Shown in pieces: positions 25,893 to 38,709 of a DNA stretch of 64,000 nucleotides. The DNA is taken from the NCBI GenBank assembly GCA_001898825.1, contig MKVK01000027.1:1-64000 (forward strand), given 5' to 3'. The stretch is from Magnetospirillum sp. 64-120 (GTDB lineage: Bacteria; Pseudomonadota; Alphaproteobacteria; Rhodospirillales; Magnetospirillaceae). The translations under genes and the position numbers were made by a program. Positions within the stretch are counted from its first letter, which is position 1, and every line of letters begins with the position of its first letter. The notes under the pieces were generated by a model that was not told the DNA's origin, ran no database searches, and saw only the letters and a list, made by a program, of their open reading frames with translations.

Positions 25893-26788
25893 TTGCCCGC
25901 TCCGCTGTCGGCCCCGCGACGGCGCCGCTCCGGCATCGGCGGCTTTTCAAAGGGCAGGATGCCGCCCAGGCCGTAATCGACGATGGTCACGTATTCCAGT
26001 TCGTGGCGCTGCACGAAAGGTTCGATGCGGATGATGCCGTCGGTGGTGGACGCCACCACGCCGATGGGCAGGCCGGGTGGGAAGGCGGCGCCCGAGGCGG
26101 CGGTGATGATGCGGTCGCCCACGGAAATGGACGGGTTGCCGGCCACGTAATTCAGCTTGGGCCGTGCCTTGTTGTCGCCGGTCAGGATGGCCCGGGTGCG
26201 CGAGCTTTCCACCACCACCGGAATCTTGGCGTTGATGTCCGTCAGCAGCAGCAGGCGCGACGAGCGGTCGCCCACTTCGGCGATGTAGCCGATCAGGGTT
26301 TCCCCCGACAGCACCGCCTGTCCCTTGCGCACGCCGTGGCGCGAGCCGGCGTTCAACAGCATGGAATGACCATAGGCCGATCCCAGGTCGCCGATCACCC
26401 GGGCGGTGACGAAGGCGGCGTCGGGGTCGGTGACCACGTTCAGATGTTCGTGCAGGACGTGGTTTTCGGCATCGACGTGGCGCGCCACCGTCTGCCAATG
26501 CAGCAGGCGCTGGTTTTCCTGGCGCAAGCGGGCGTTTTCAGCGCGCAACGACGCCAGTTCGCGGATGCTTTCGGTGAATTCGGCGACCGTGGCGGCCGGA
26601 CGTGACAGGGCGTCCAGGATGGGGGCGATGGCGTCGGCGACGGTGGTGCGGGCGCGTTCGATCAGGACGATGTCGGCCTTGCCCAAGATCATCAGCGCGA
26701 AAGCGGCGACAACCAGGGAGACGAAGGCGAAGCGCTGGGCCAAAAGCCGCAATGTCGCCAGACGTCCGACCGCACCGGACTGCTTCAC
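25889..26788 (-). CDS. mreC: Rod shape-determining protein MreC
   Basis: A 299-residue bitopic protein: one membrane helix (about 20-40), a coiled coil (about 65-105, ELASLRAENARLRQENQRLL) and the periplasmic beta domain with GYIAEVGDRSSRLLLLTD and VGDRIITAASGAAFPPGLPIG. It organises the elongation machinery. The start is a GTG preceded by AAGGGGAACAGC. A hairpin in the 85-base gap after mreB may lower its expression relative to mreB. Confidence 0.95.
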   Translation of the reverse strand: MKQSGAVGRLATLRLLAQRFAFVSLVVAAFALMILGKADIVLIERARTTVADAIAPILDALSRPAATVAEFTESIRELASLRAENARLRQENQRLLHWQTVARHVDAENHVLHEHLNVVTDPDAAFVTARVIGDLGSAYGHSMLLNAGSRHGVRKGQAVLSGETLIGYIAEVGDRSSRLLLLTDINAKIPVVVESSRTRAILTGDNKARPKLNYVAGNPSISVGDRIITAASGAAFPPGLPIGVVASTTDGIIRIEPFVQRHELEYVTIVDYGLGGILPFEKPPMPERRRRGADSGAGN

Positions 26789-26805
26789 GCTGTTCCCCTT
26801 TTTCC

Positions 26806-26842
26806 TGAAACCCGGCCGTCGGCAAGGCCGACGACCGTTTCA
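26806..26842 (-). other. Hairpin between mreB and mreC
   Basis: A long imperfect stem (outer TGAAAC/GTTTCA, inner GTCGGC/GCCGAC, AAG loop) lies in the mreB-mreC gap. No T-run follows on the minus strand; instead the mreC ribosome site begins 4-5 bases later. It could act as a processing or attenuation site that sets the MreB:MreC ratio. Confidence 0.6.
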
Positions 26843-26873
26843 GGTCAGACTACTACATATTGATGATCAAAAA

Positions 26874-27959
<1,086 letters not shown>

Positions 27960-27964
27960 TTATA

Positions 27965-29509
27965 TCAGGGCGTGACCGCCAGGGGGGCGGTTTTTTGCCT
28001 CTTGGTCAAAAGTTTGTTCAAGGCTTTCACGTAGGCCCGGGCCGAGGCCACCATGGTGTCGGTGTCCGCACCCTGGCCGTTGACGGTCTTGCCGTCTTCT
28101 TCCAGGCGCACGGTGACTTCGGCTTGGGCGTCGGTGCCTTGGGTGACCGCGTGAACCTGATACAGCAGCAGGCGGGCTTCGTGGGGGCAAAGCGCCTTGA
28201 TGGCGTTGAAGGTGGCGTCCACCGGGCCGTCGCCCGAGGCCTTGACCGACTTCACTTCACCGTCGATTTCCAGTTCCAGCTCGGCCTTGGGCGGGTTGTG
28301 GCGGGTGCCGCACAGCACTTCCAGACCCTTGAAGCGGATGCGTTCGTTGTCGCGGAACACCGCTTCGTCCACCAAGGCGATGATGTCTTCGTCGAAGACT
28401 TCCTTCTTGCGGTCGGCCAGGTCCTTGAAGCGGGCGAAGGCGTCCTCGACGGCGTTGTCGCCCAGTTCATAGCCCAGCTGCTTCAGCTTGTCCTTGAAGG
28501 CGGCGCGGCCGGAATGCTTGCCCATGACCAGCGACGACCGGTTCAAGCCCACCGATTCGGGGGTCATGATTTCATAGGTCTGGGCGCATTTCAGCATGCC
28601 GTCCTGGTGGATTCCCGATTCGTGGGCGAAGGCGTTCTTGCCGACGATGGCCTTGTTGGGCTGGACCACGAAGCCGGAAATGGCCGACACCAGCCGCGAG
28701 GTCCGGGTGATGTGTTCGGTCTTGATGCCGGTGGTGAACGGCATCAGGTCGTGGCGCGTCCTCAGCGCCATGACGATTTCTTCCATGGCGGCGTTGCCGG
28801 CGCGTTCGCCCAGGCCGTTGATGGTGCATTCCACCTGACGGGCGCCGGCACCCAGCGCGGCCAGGGAATTGGCCACCGCCAATCCCAGGTCGTTGTGACA
28901 GTGCACCGACAAGATGGCCTTGTCGATGTTGGGGACCCGGTTGACCAGCATGGCGATCAGCGCCGCGTATTCCTCGGGGATCGCATAGCCGACGGTGTCG
29001 GGGATGTTGATGGTCCGGGCGCCGGCGGCGATGGCGGTTTCCACCGAGCGGCACAAAAAGTCGTGTTCGGTGCGCGAGCCGTCCTCGGCCGACCATTCCA
29101 CGTCTTCCACCAGATTGCGGGCGAAGGACACGGAATCCTTGATCTTTTCCAAGACCTTTTCCGGCTCCATCTGCAGCTTGAACTTCATGTGCAGCGGGCT
29201 GGTGGAAATGAAGGTGTGGATGCGGTGGCGGGGCGCCAGCTTGACCGCTTCGGCGCAGCGTTCGATGTCGCCCTTGGCGGCGCGGGCCAGACCGCAGATG
29301 GATGCGTTCTTCACCACCTTGGCCACCGCCTGGACGGCTTCGAAATCGCCGTTGGACGCGATGGGGAAGCCGGCTTCGATGACGTCGACGCCCATTTCTT
29401 CAAGCGCCAGCGCGATCTTGACCTTTTCTTCGAGGTTCATCGAGGCGCCGGGCGATTGTTCGCCGTCGCGAAGCGTGGTGTCGAAGATGATGACGCGGTT
29501 CTTGTCCAT
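27965..29509 (-). CDS. leuA: 2-isopropylmalate synthase
   Basis: A 514-residue LeuA: TIM-barrel HMGL-like domain with the metal-binding start RVIIFDTTLRDGEQSPGASM, the HCHNDLGLAVAN motif and a C-terminal allosteric regulatory domain (about 390-514) for leucine feedback. It condenses acetyl-CoA with 2-oxoisovalerate, the first step of leucine synthesis. The ATG at 29509 gives the standard family start; the open frame extends 38 codons upstream without similarity. Upstream, 29510-29686 shows only a possible -35 (TTGACA, 29659-29664) and no leucine-rich leader peptide. Confidence 0.96.
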   Translation of the reverse strand: MDKNRVIIFDTTLRDGEQSPGASMNLEEKVKIALALEEMGVDVIEAGFPIASNGDFEAVQAVAKVVKNASICGLARAAKGDIERCAEAVKLAPRHRIHTFISTSPLHMKFKLQMEPEKVLEKIKDSVSFARNLVEDVEWSAEDGSRTEHDFLCRSVETAIAAGARTINIPDTVGYAIPEEYAALIAMLVNRVPNIDKAILSVHCHNDLGLAVANSLAALGAGARQVECTINGLGERAGNAAMEEIVMALRTRHDLMPFTTGIKTEHITRTSRLVSAISGFVVQPNKAIVGKNAFAHESGIHQDGMLKCAQTYEIMTPESVGLNRSSLVMGKHSGRAAFKDKLKQLGYELGDNAVEDAFARFKDLADRKKEVFDEDIIALVDEAVFRDNERIRFKGLEVLCGTRHNPPKAELELEIDGEVKSVKASGDGPVDATFNAIKALCPHEARLLLYQVHAVTQGTDAQAEVTVRLEEDGKTVNGQGADTDTMVASARAYVKALNKLLTKRQKTAPLAVTP

Positions 29510-29686
29510 GGGCCTGCCCAAATCGAGTGTGCCTTTCCGCCGGTGCGGACCCGCGGAAGGGCGTTCGGACACGGGCGGAATGGTTTGAAACGCGAAAATG
29601 GCCAAATTGTGGCCGCCAGTCACGTCGCGGCTTAAGGAAGGCCAAGATGGCCGCCCTTGTCAACCGGTGATGTGAAACAATTTGGG

Positions 29687-31669
29687 TTAGGCCGGCAAGG
29701 TGAAGGTGAACACCGAACCCTGGTTGGGGCCCGGCGAATCCACCCAGATGCGGCCGCCGTGGTTTTCGACGATCTTCTTGCAGATGGAAAGGCCGATGCC
29801 GGTGCCGCCGTCATGTTCGTCGCGGCCATGCAGGCGTTGGAAGATGCGGAAGATGCGTTCAAAGAATTCCGGCGTGATGCCGATGCCGTTGTCTGCCACC
29901 GAGATTTGCCAGGCGCCGGTCTGGCGCAGGGCGGAAATGACCACCTTGGGCGCCACGCCCGGTTGACGGTATTTGATGGCGTTGGCGATCAGGTTCTGGA
30001 ACAGGCGCACCATGTCGTCGGGGCTGGCGAAGATGGTGGGCAACGGTCCCACTTCCAGGCTGGCGCCCTGTTCCGCCATGGCCACTTCCAGGTGGGCCTG
30101 GGCTTTCTGGACCGCCTGACCCAGGTCGGTCATGGATTTGGGTGCCGACATGCGGCCGATGCGTGAATATTGCAAAAGGTCCAGGATCAGCCGGTCCATG
30201 CGTTGGGCGCCGTCCTTGGCGAAGTTCAGGAATTCGCCCAGGTCCGCGGTGTCGCCCGTGTTCAAGCGCCGTTCGATCAGTCCCAGATAGGATGCGATCA
30301 TGCGTAACGGTTCGCGCATGTCGTGGCTGGCCACATAGGCGAACTGTTCCAACTCGGCGTTGGATTGCTGCAGTTGTTCCTGGAATTCCCGCGACGGGGT
30401 GATGTCGACGCCCGAGGCGAAAAGTCCCATGTCGAAACCGTCCTGGTCGCGGAGCGGGCGGGTGACTTCGTGGATCCAGGCATAGCCCCCATCGGCGCGC
30501 AGCAACCGGAATTCGTGTTCGTCGCCTTCCGCCAGAACCTTGTCGTGGTCGTCGGGATGGATGACGGCAAGCCAGCCCATGCCCAGGGCCTGTTCCACGG
30601 TCTGGCCGGTCAGCGCCGTCCAGGCGCTGTTGACGTTCAGGCACTGACCGTTGCCGTCGGTGCGGCGAACCAGGGCCGGCATGTCGTCCAGCACCCGCAG
30701 GTAATGTTCGCGGGCCCGGGTCGTGGCTTTTTCGGCTTCCAGGCGGCTGCGTTCGCGCGACAGGCGCAGGCGCAGGAAAAAGGCGGCGGCCAGGGTCACC
30801 AAGGCGACCAGGGCGGCGCCGACCAGGTAATGCGGTGTCAGTTGCCGCATGATGTCGGTGCGGGACACGCTGACGCCGATGACCAGCCCCCAGGGCTGCG
30901 CCGTGCGGAAGGCGATGACCCGGTAGGTGTCGTTGATGCGGCCGGCGCCTTCCTGGATGCTGGTGTCCTTGCCGGTGGCCAAATGGGCGACGCGCAGCGG
31001 AGTCTTGGCCAGGGACTTTCCGATGCTGTCCGGCTGGGGTGGGGCGACGGCCAGCACGACGTGGTCGCGGTTGGTCAGCGAAATCAGGCCGCTGGCTTCC
31101 GACGGCAGGGCGGCTTCGACGATCTGGTTGATCAGGGCGGTCTGGATGGTGGCCACCATCACCATGCGCAGTTTGCCCTGCTCGTCCCGCACGGCGCGGG
31201 CCAGGGGAACGAATTCGCGGCCTTTCAGGCCGACGACCGGCTCGCCGATGAACAGTTGGTCGGATTGCGGATGGGTACGGAAATAGGTCAGATAGGACCG
31301 TTCCCCCACATTCTTGCCGATGATTTCCGGCAGCACCGAATGCAGGACGTTTCCTTCGGGCGAGATGACGGACACCGACAGGGTGTCGGGTTCGAAACGC
31401 GAGCGGGCGATCAGGAAGCGGTGGAACGCCTTGTCGGCGGCCAGGTCCCCGGGGGGGAGTTCCTGGATGGCATCCAGCAACAGCAGGTCGATGGCGGCGA
31501 CGGTGCGTGAAACACGGGCCTCGACCACCTTGGCCAGGGCGTCCAGACGGTTTTCCACATCAAGCCGGTGGGTTCTGGTCGCTGTGGAAACGCTCCAGAA
31601 CACGGCGACGAAGGTCAGCAGCACCGCGCTGATCGCCCCCAGCCAATCCAGCTTGATTTTCGCCAACAT
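29687..31669 (-). CDS. Membrane sensor histidine kinase with Cache and PAS domains (copy 1)
   Basis: About 660 residues: helix (10-30), extracytoplasmic double-Cache-like domain (about 35-265), second helix (about 275-300), PAS domain (about 320-440, WLAVIHPDDHDKVLAEGDEHEFRLLRADGGYAWIHEV), then HisKA with phospho-acceptor H in VASHDMREPLR and a HATPase with N-box NLIANAIKY, G1 VADNGIGI and G2 GGTGIGLSICKKIVENHGG. No response regulator is adjacent. ATG at 31669 chosen; an in-frame TTG lies ten codons upstream. It is a paralogue of the next upstream gene. Confidence 0.9.
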   Translation of the reverse strand: MLAKIKLDWLGAISAVLLTFVAVFWSVSTATRTHRLDVENRLDALAKVVEARVSRTVAAIDLLLLDAIQELPPGDLAADKAFHRFLIARSRFEPDTLSVSVISPEGNVLHSVLPEIIGKNVGERSYLTYFRTHPQSDQLFIGEPVVGLKGREFVPLARAVRDEQGKLRMVMVATIQTALINQIVEAALPSEASGLISLTNRDHVVLAVAPPQPDSIGKSLAKTPLRVAHLATGKDTSIQEGAGRINDTYRVIAFRTAQPWGLVIGVSVSRTDIMRQLTPHYLVGAALVALVTLAAAFFLRLRLSRERSRLEAEKATTRAREHYLRVLDDMPALVRRTDGNGQCLNVNSAWTALTGQTVEQALGMGWLAVIHPDDHDKVLAEGDEHEFRLLRADGGYAWIHEVTRPLRDQDGFDMGLFASGVDITPSREFQEQLQQSNAELEQFAYVASHDMREPLRMIASYLGLIERRLNTGDTADLGEFLNFAKDGAQRMDRLILDLLQYSRIGRMSAPKSMTDLGQAVQKAQAHLEVAMAEQGASLEVGPLPTIFASPDDMVRLFQNLIANAIKYRQPGVAPKVVISALRQTGAWQISVADNGIGITPEFFERIFRIFQRLHGRDEHDGGTGIGLSICKKIVENHGGRIWVDSPGPNQGSVFTFTLPA

Positions 31670-31750
31670 GGCGTTACGTCCCGAACCAATCTTCCCCAAA
31701 ACTAAAGTCTTGCCGTTCTGTGCACAAGGGGGACAAAAGGCGCAGAAACG

Positions 31751-33787
31751 TCAGGCATTGGCGGGGGGCGGTGACAAGGCGGGCAGGGTGAAATAGAAGG
31801 TGGCGCCCAGGCCGGGGCCGGGCGAATCCACCCAGATGCGGCCTTCGTGGTTTTCAACGATCTTCTTGCAGATGGAAAGCCCGATACCGGAACCGCCACC
31901 GTGTTCTTCGCGTGCGTGCAGGCGCTGAAAGATGCGGAACACCCTGTCGAAATAGATGCGGTCGATGCCGATGCCGTTGTCGTGGACGCTGAATCGCCAA
32001 GCGCCGGCTTCACGGTCGCAGGCAATGGTGATCAGGGGCTGCGTCCCCGGGGTGGAATATTTGATGGCGTTGCCGATCAGGTTCTGAAGCAGCCGCACCA
32101 TGTCGTCCTCGCTGGCGAAGATCCGGGGCATGTCGCCGACGCAGATGCGGGCCCGGCTTTCGTCGATGCGGCTGCCCAGGTGGTTCAGGGCCTGCAGCAC
32201 GCAATCGGCCATGTCCACTTGGGTCTTGGCCGCCGACATGCGGCCGATGCGGGAATATTGCAAAAGATCCAGGATCAGCTTGTCCATGCGGGTGGCGCCG
32301 TCCTTGGCGAAACCCAGGAACTCCCGCAGGTCGTCGCCGGCCGTATTTCCCAGGCGGCGTTCGATCAAGGCCATGTAGCTGCTGACCATGCGCAAAGGTT
32401 CACGCAGGTCGTGGCTGGCCACATAGGCGAATTGTTCCAGCTCGGCGTTGGTCTGGGTCAGCTTTTCCTGGGCTTGCCGGGTCTCGGTGACGTCCAGGCA
32501 GGCGGCCAGATGGCCGGCAAAGCTGCCGTCCTGGTGCTGGAAGGGCTGGGCCAGTTCGTGCATCCAGCGATACTCGCCGTCCTGGCGCATCAGCCGGTAT
32601 TCCAGTTCGCTGTTGCAGCCGTTCTTTTGACGATGGGCGGCGGCTTCCCGCCAGGCGGTCAAGTCGTCGGGATGGATGCGGCGCCACAGGTCGGGATCTT
32701 GGGTGCCGGTGAAGCCCTGCAGCGTGCCGTTGACATAGTCGATGCGGCCAATGGTGTCGGAACGCCAGATCAGCACCGGCAGGTTGTCCAGAACCCGCAT
32801 GTAATAATCGCGTGCCGTGGCGATCTGGGTTTGGGAGTCCAGACGCTGGCGTTCGCGGACGTCCAGGAAGCGGGCCAGAATGATGATGACGCCGCCGACG
32901 ATGGCCAGGAACACCAAGTCGGCCGTCAAGGTGTCCCAGATCGGTTCCAGCAATTCGGAATTGCCGACGGTGACCAGCACCAGAAGCCCGAACGGATTGG
33001 CCTGGCGCATGACCAGCAGGCGCGAATGGCCGTCGGGGCCGACCACGTCCTGGTGGATGGATTGTTCCTGGCCCAGGGCGATATGCGCCTTGTTGGCCGG
33101 ATTGTTGATCATCAGCTTGCCCGGCGCGGTTTCGGTCGTTTCCGGCAGCCGGGCCAGGATGACATGGTCGCGGTTCTGCACGGCGACGGCGCCGGTGCTT
33201 TCGGTGGGCAGGGCCGAGCGAACCAGCGAGCCCAGGATATCAGGCTTGATGCCGGTGACCATCACCGCCCGCAGGCTGCCGTCGTCGCGGCGGACGGCAC
33301 GGGCGGTGAAAATGATGGGATTGTTGGCGACGCTGATCGACGGGCTGCTGATGAACAGCCGGGGGTCTTCGGGATGGGCGCGGAAGTGGTCCAGATATTC
33401 GCGTTTGCCGACGGGACGGCCAACCAGTTGCGGATTCGAGGAATGGATGATCACGCCGTCCGCCGACACCACCGACAGGACGATTTGCTCGGTATAAAGG
33501 AAGGAGCGCCCCATCAGGTAACGCTGATAGTCGCGGTCCCCGGGTTGGGCGGTCTCGGGCGGCAGCTGGTTGGCCGAATCCAGCAACAACATGTCCAGGG
33601 ATTGAAAGGTCAGGGTGGCGCGCGATTCCACCACCTTGGCCAGGGCGACCAGGCGGTCGACGGTTTGGCGGCGGTTCTGTTGATGGGCGCGGCTGATGTC
33701 CCAGGTCAGCACGGCCAGACAAAGCAGCATGACCAATCCCAGCCAGACGCGGGTCAGGGTCATGTGCCGGCGCATCTGCGCGATCAT
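31751..33787 (-). CDS. Membrane sensor histidine kinase with Cache and PAS domains (copy 2)
   Basis: A 678-residue kinase with the same architecture as its downstream neighbour: helix, Cache-like sensor (about 40-275), helix, PAS (about 345-440), HisKA (VASHDLREPLR) and HATPase (NLIGNAIKY, GGGSGIGLSICKKIVENHEG). The two share near-identical H-box and G2 regions and diverge most in the periplasmic sensor. They appear to be a tandem duplication with changed input. A pair of direct repeats lies just before the ATG. No cognate regulator is seen nearby. Confidence 0.9.
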   Translation of the reverse strand: MIAQMRRHMTLTRVWLGLVMLLCLAVLTWDISRAHQQNRRQTVDRLVALAKVVESRATLTFQSLDMLLLDSANQLPPETAQPGDRDYQRYLMGRSFLYTEQIVLSVVSADGVIIHSSNPQLVGRPVGKREYLDHFRAHPEDPRLFISSPSISVANNPIIFTARAVRRDDGSLRAVMVTGIKPDILGSLVRSALPTESTGAVAVQNRDHVILARLPETTETAPGKLMINNPANKAHIALGQEQSIHQDVVGPDGHSRLLVMRQANPFGLLVLVTVGNSELLEPIWDTLTADLVFLAIVGGVIIILARFLDVRERQRLDSQTQIATARDYYMRVLDNLPVLIWRSDTIGRIDYVNGTLQGFTGTQDPDLWRRIHPDDLTAWREAAAHRQKNGCNSELEYRLMRQDGEYRWMHELAQPFQHQDGSFAGHLAACLDVTETRQAQEKLTQTNAELEQFAYVASHDLREPLRMVSSYMALIERRLGNTAGDDLREFLGFAKDGATRMDKLILDLLQYSRIGRMSAAKTQVDMADCVLQALNHLGSRIDESRARICVGDMPRIFASEDDMVRLLQNLIGNAIKYSTPGTQPLITIACDREAGAWRFSVHDNGIGIDRIYFDRVFRIFQRLHAREEHGGGSGIGLSICKKIVENHEGRIWVDSPGPGLGATFYFTLPALSPPPANA

Positions 33788-33800
33788 TTCCGCGATCCTT

Positions 33801-33820
33801 GTATCACCTTACCGTATCAC
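33801..33820. promoter_or_regulatory. Direct repeat GTATCAC x2 before the kinase gene
   Basis: GTATCAC occurs at 33801-33807 and 33814-33820, spaced 13 bases, 14-33 bases before the ATG of the upstream kinase copy. It may be a regulator site or chance. Confidence 0.25.
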
Positions 33821-33872
33821 ACTACTGCTTTTGGGTGGGGGTCACCAGAGTGAAACGACGCATCCAAGCCAA

Positions 33873-33908
33873 CAAAAAACCCCGGATGTTTCCATCCGGG
33901 GTTTTCAT
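33873..33908 (-). terminator. Rho-independent terminator after ilvC
   Basis: A perfect nine-base stem (CCCCGGATG/CATCCGGGG) with loop TTTC, followed on the minus strand by TTTTTT. It ends the ilvIHC transcript 21 bases after the ilvC stop; the A/T runs on both sides might also let it act on the other strand. Confidence 0.9.
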
Positions 33909-33928
33909 CAGCCGCTTAGGGCAGGGCC

Positions 33929-37308
<3,380 letters not shown>

Positions 37309-37345
37309 TTCGCACCTTTTTTCCTAATGAATACCAATCGCAACA

Positions 37346-37384
37346 CAAGTGGCACACGCAAGCGCGTGCGGCCACCCAGGTGGC
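37346..37384 (-). promoter_or_regulatory. Leader hairpins upstream of ilvI
   Basis: Two adjacent short inverted repeats, GCCACCCAGGTGGC (37371-37384) and an imperfect one at 37352-37369, lie in the 99-base gap between miaA and ilvI. Neither has a T-run on the minus strand. A GTG-started 23-codon frame rich in Leu, Val and Ile (37284-37355) follows and overlaps the ilvI start. Attenuation is possible but unproved. Confidence 0.3.
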
Positions 37385-37407
37385 TGCGAGCGGGACAACC
37401 TATATGT

Positions 37408-38352
37408 TCACTTTGCCGGGGTCAATAGAAAGTGACGAACTTTTGAAAAGATTTCATCAAAAATCCTTTCCGAAAGTTGCGTGGACAGGGTCTCGGGCTT
37501 TTCAAGTTGATTACGGAACCAGGTCAATTGCCGTTTTGCGTAATTTCGTGTCGCCCGCTGCGCCTGCTCGATGGCCTGTTCCCTGGTCAGGGTTTGGGAC
37601 AACAATCCGGCCAGTTCCGGCACGCCCAGCGCCTTCATGGCCGGAAGCGCCGGGTCAAGGTGCATGTCCAGCAGGACACGGACCTCGTCCAGCGCACCTT
37701 GTTCGACCATTTGGGCGAACCGGCGGTCGCAATTGCCGTAAAGAATATTGCGCGGCGGGTCCAAAAACAGCGTCAGCCAGCGGGCCGCCACCGCGCCTTC
37801 CATGGGCAGGGCCTGCCAGTCGGCCAGCGATCTTCCGCTGGCTTCCAATACCTCATAGGCGCGGGCGAGACGCTGCGAATTGGCCGGGTCCAGGCGCGCC
37901 GCCATCACCGGGTCGCGGCTGGCCAACAGGGCATGGAATTCGGCATTGCCCACCTTGGCCAACAAGGCGCGGGTTTCGGCCCGCACCTCGTCGGGAATGT
38001 CGGGGGCGGGCGAGATGCCGTGCATCAGGGTACGCAGATAAAGTCCGGTGCCGCCCACCACCACCGGCAGCTTGCCGGCCTGCCAGATGGCTTCCATCTC
38101 GGCTGCCGCCATGTCCTTCCACAGGGCTGCCGAGCAATTGACTGCCGGCGACAGCACGCCGTACAGCCGATGCGGCGCCAGGGCTTCGTCTTCTTGGCTG
38201 GGCCGCGCGGTGACGACGCGCAGCACATCATAGACCTGCATGGAATCGGCGTTGACCACCACGCCGTTGAACTGGCGGGCGATGGCAAGCGCCAGACCGG
38301 ATTTCCCCGAAGCGGTGGGGCCGGCGACGACGATGGCGGGACGGTCGTTCAT
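37408..38352 (-). CDS. miaA: tRNA dimethylallyltransferase
   Basis: A 314-residue MiaA with P-loop VAGPTASGKSGLALAIA, the NADSMQVYDVLRVVTARPS segment with catalytic Asp, and LPVVVGGTGLYLRTLMHGI. It prenylates A37 of tRNAs reading UNN codons. The ATG overlaps the stop of the small gene upstream by four bases. It lies directly upstream of ilvI with no terminator in between. Confidence 0.96.
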   Translation of the reverse strand: MNDRPAIVVAGPTASGKSGLALAIARQFNGVVVNADSMQVYDVLRVVTARPSQEDEALAPHRLYGVLSPAVNCSAALWKDMAAAEMEAIWQAGKLPVVVGGTGLYLRTLMHGISPAPDIPDEVRAETRALLAKVGNAEFHALLASRDPVMAARLDPANSQRLARAYEVLEASGRSLADWQALPMEGAVAARWLTLFLDPPRNILYGNCDRRFAQMVEQGALDEVRVLLDMHLDPALPAMKALGVPELAGLLSQTLTREQAIEQAQRATRNYAKRQLTWFRNQLEKPETLSTQLSERIFDEIFSKVRHFLLTPAK

Positions 38353-38678
38353 GGGGCGATGGCGGCCACCAGGGCAAGAATGCGGCGGCGATGCCGTTCC
38401 CCCTGGCGCGACAGGTCACAACGTCTTATGCCGGATCGTTTGATCCAGGCGGTGCCCATGGCCTTGCCGTCACACTCGACCATCCAGAAGCGGGCGTCGT
38501 GCTTGCGGCACCACTGGTCGGCCCCGGTCAGGGTTTGCGCCGGGGTGCGGGGAATCTGCCGCCACCGGATGCCGAGCGACCGGCAAAAGGCGGTGTCGCG
38601 ACGAAACAGGTGCATCAGGCGCCGGGCGGCGTCGCTTTGTCGGCCGCATCGGGGATCGGCCAGTGGGATCAGGTGCAT
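38349..38678 (-). CDS. Small conserved-context hypothetical protein
   Basis: A 109-residue basic protein (start MHLIPLADPRCGRQSDAARR) that I do not recognise. A strong GGGAGGAACAAG site before the ATG and a four-base overlap with miaA show it is translated. It is rich in Arg, has three Cys and several Trp, and no signal or membrane helix. It sits between the phosphotransferase-like gene and miaA in a run of same-strand genes. It could be a degenerate acetyltransferase-like domain, but no motif supports this firmly. Confidence 0.65.
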   Translation of the reverse strand: MHLIPLADPRCGRQSDAARRLMHLFRRDTAFCRSLGIRWRQIPRTPAQTLTGADQWCRKHDARFWMVECDGKAMGTAWIKRSGIRRCDLSRQGERHRRRILALVAAIAP

Positions 38679-38709
38679 CTTGTTCCTCCCTGGGATGGGC
38701 GGAACGCTA

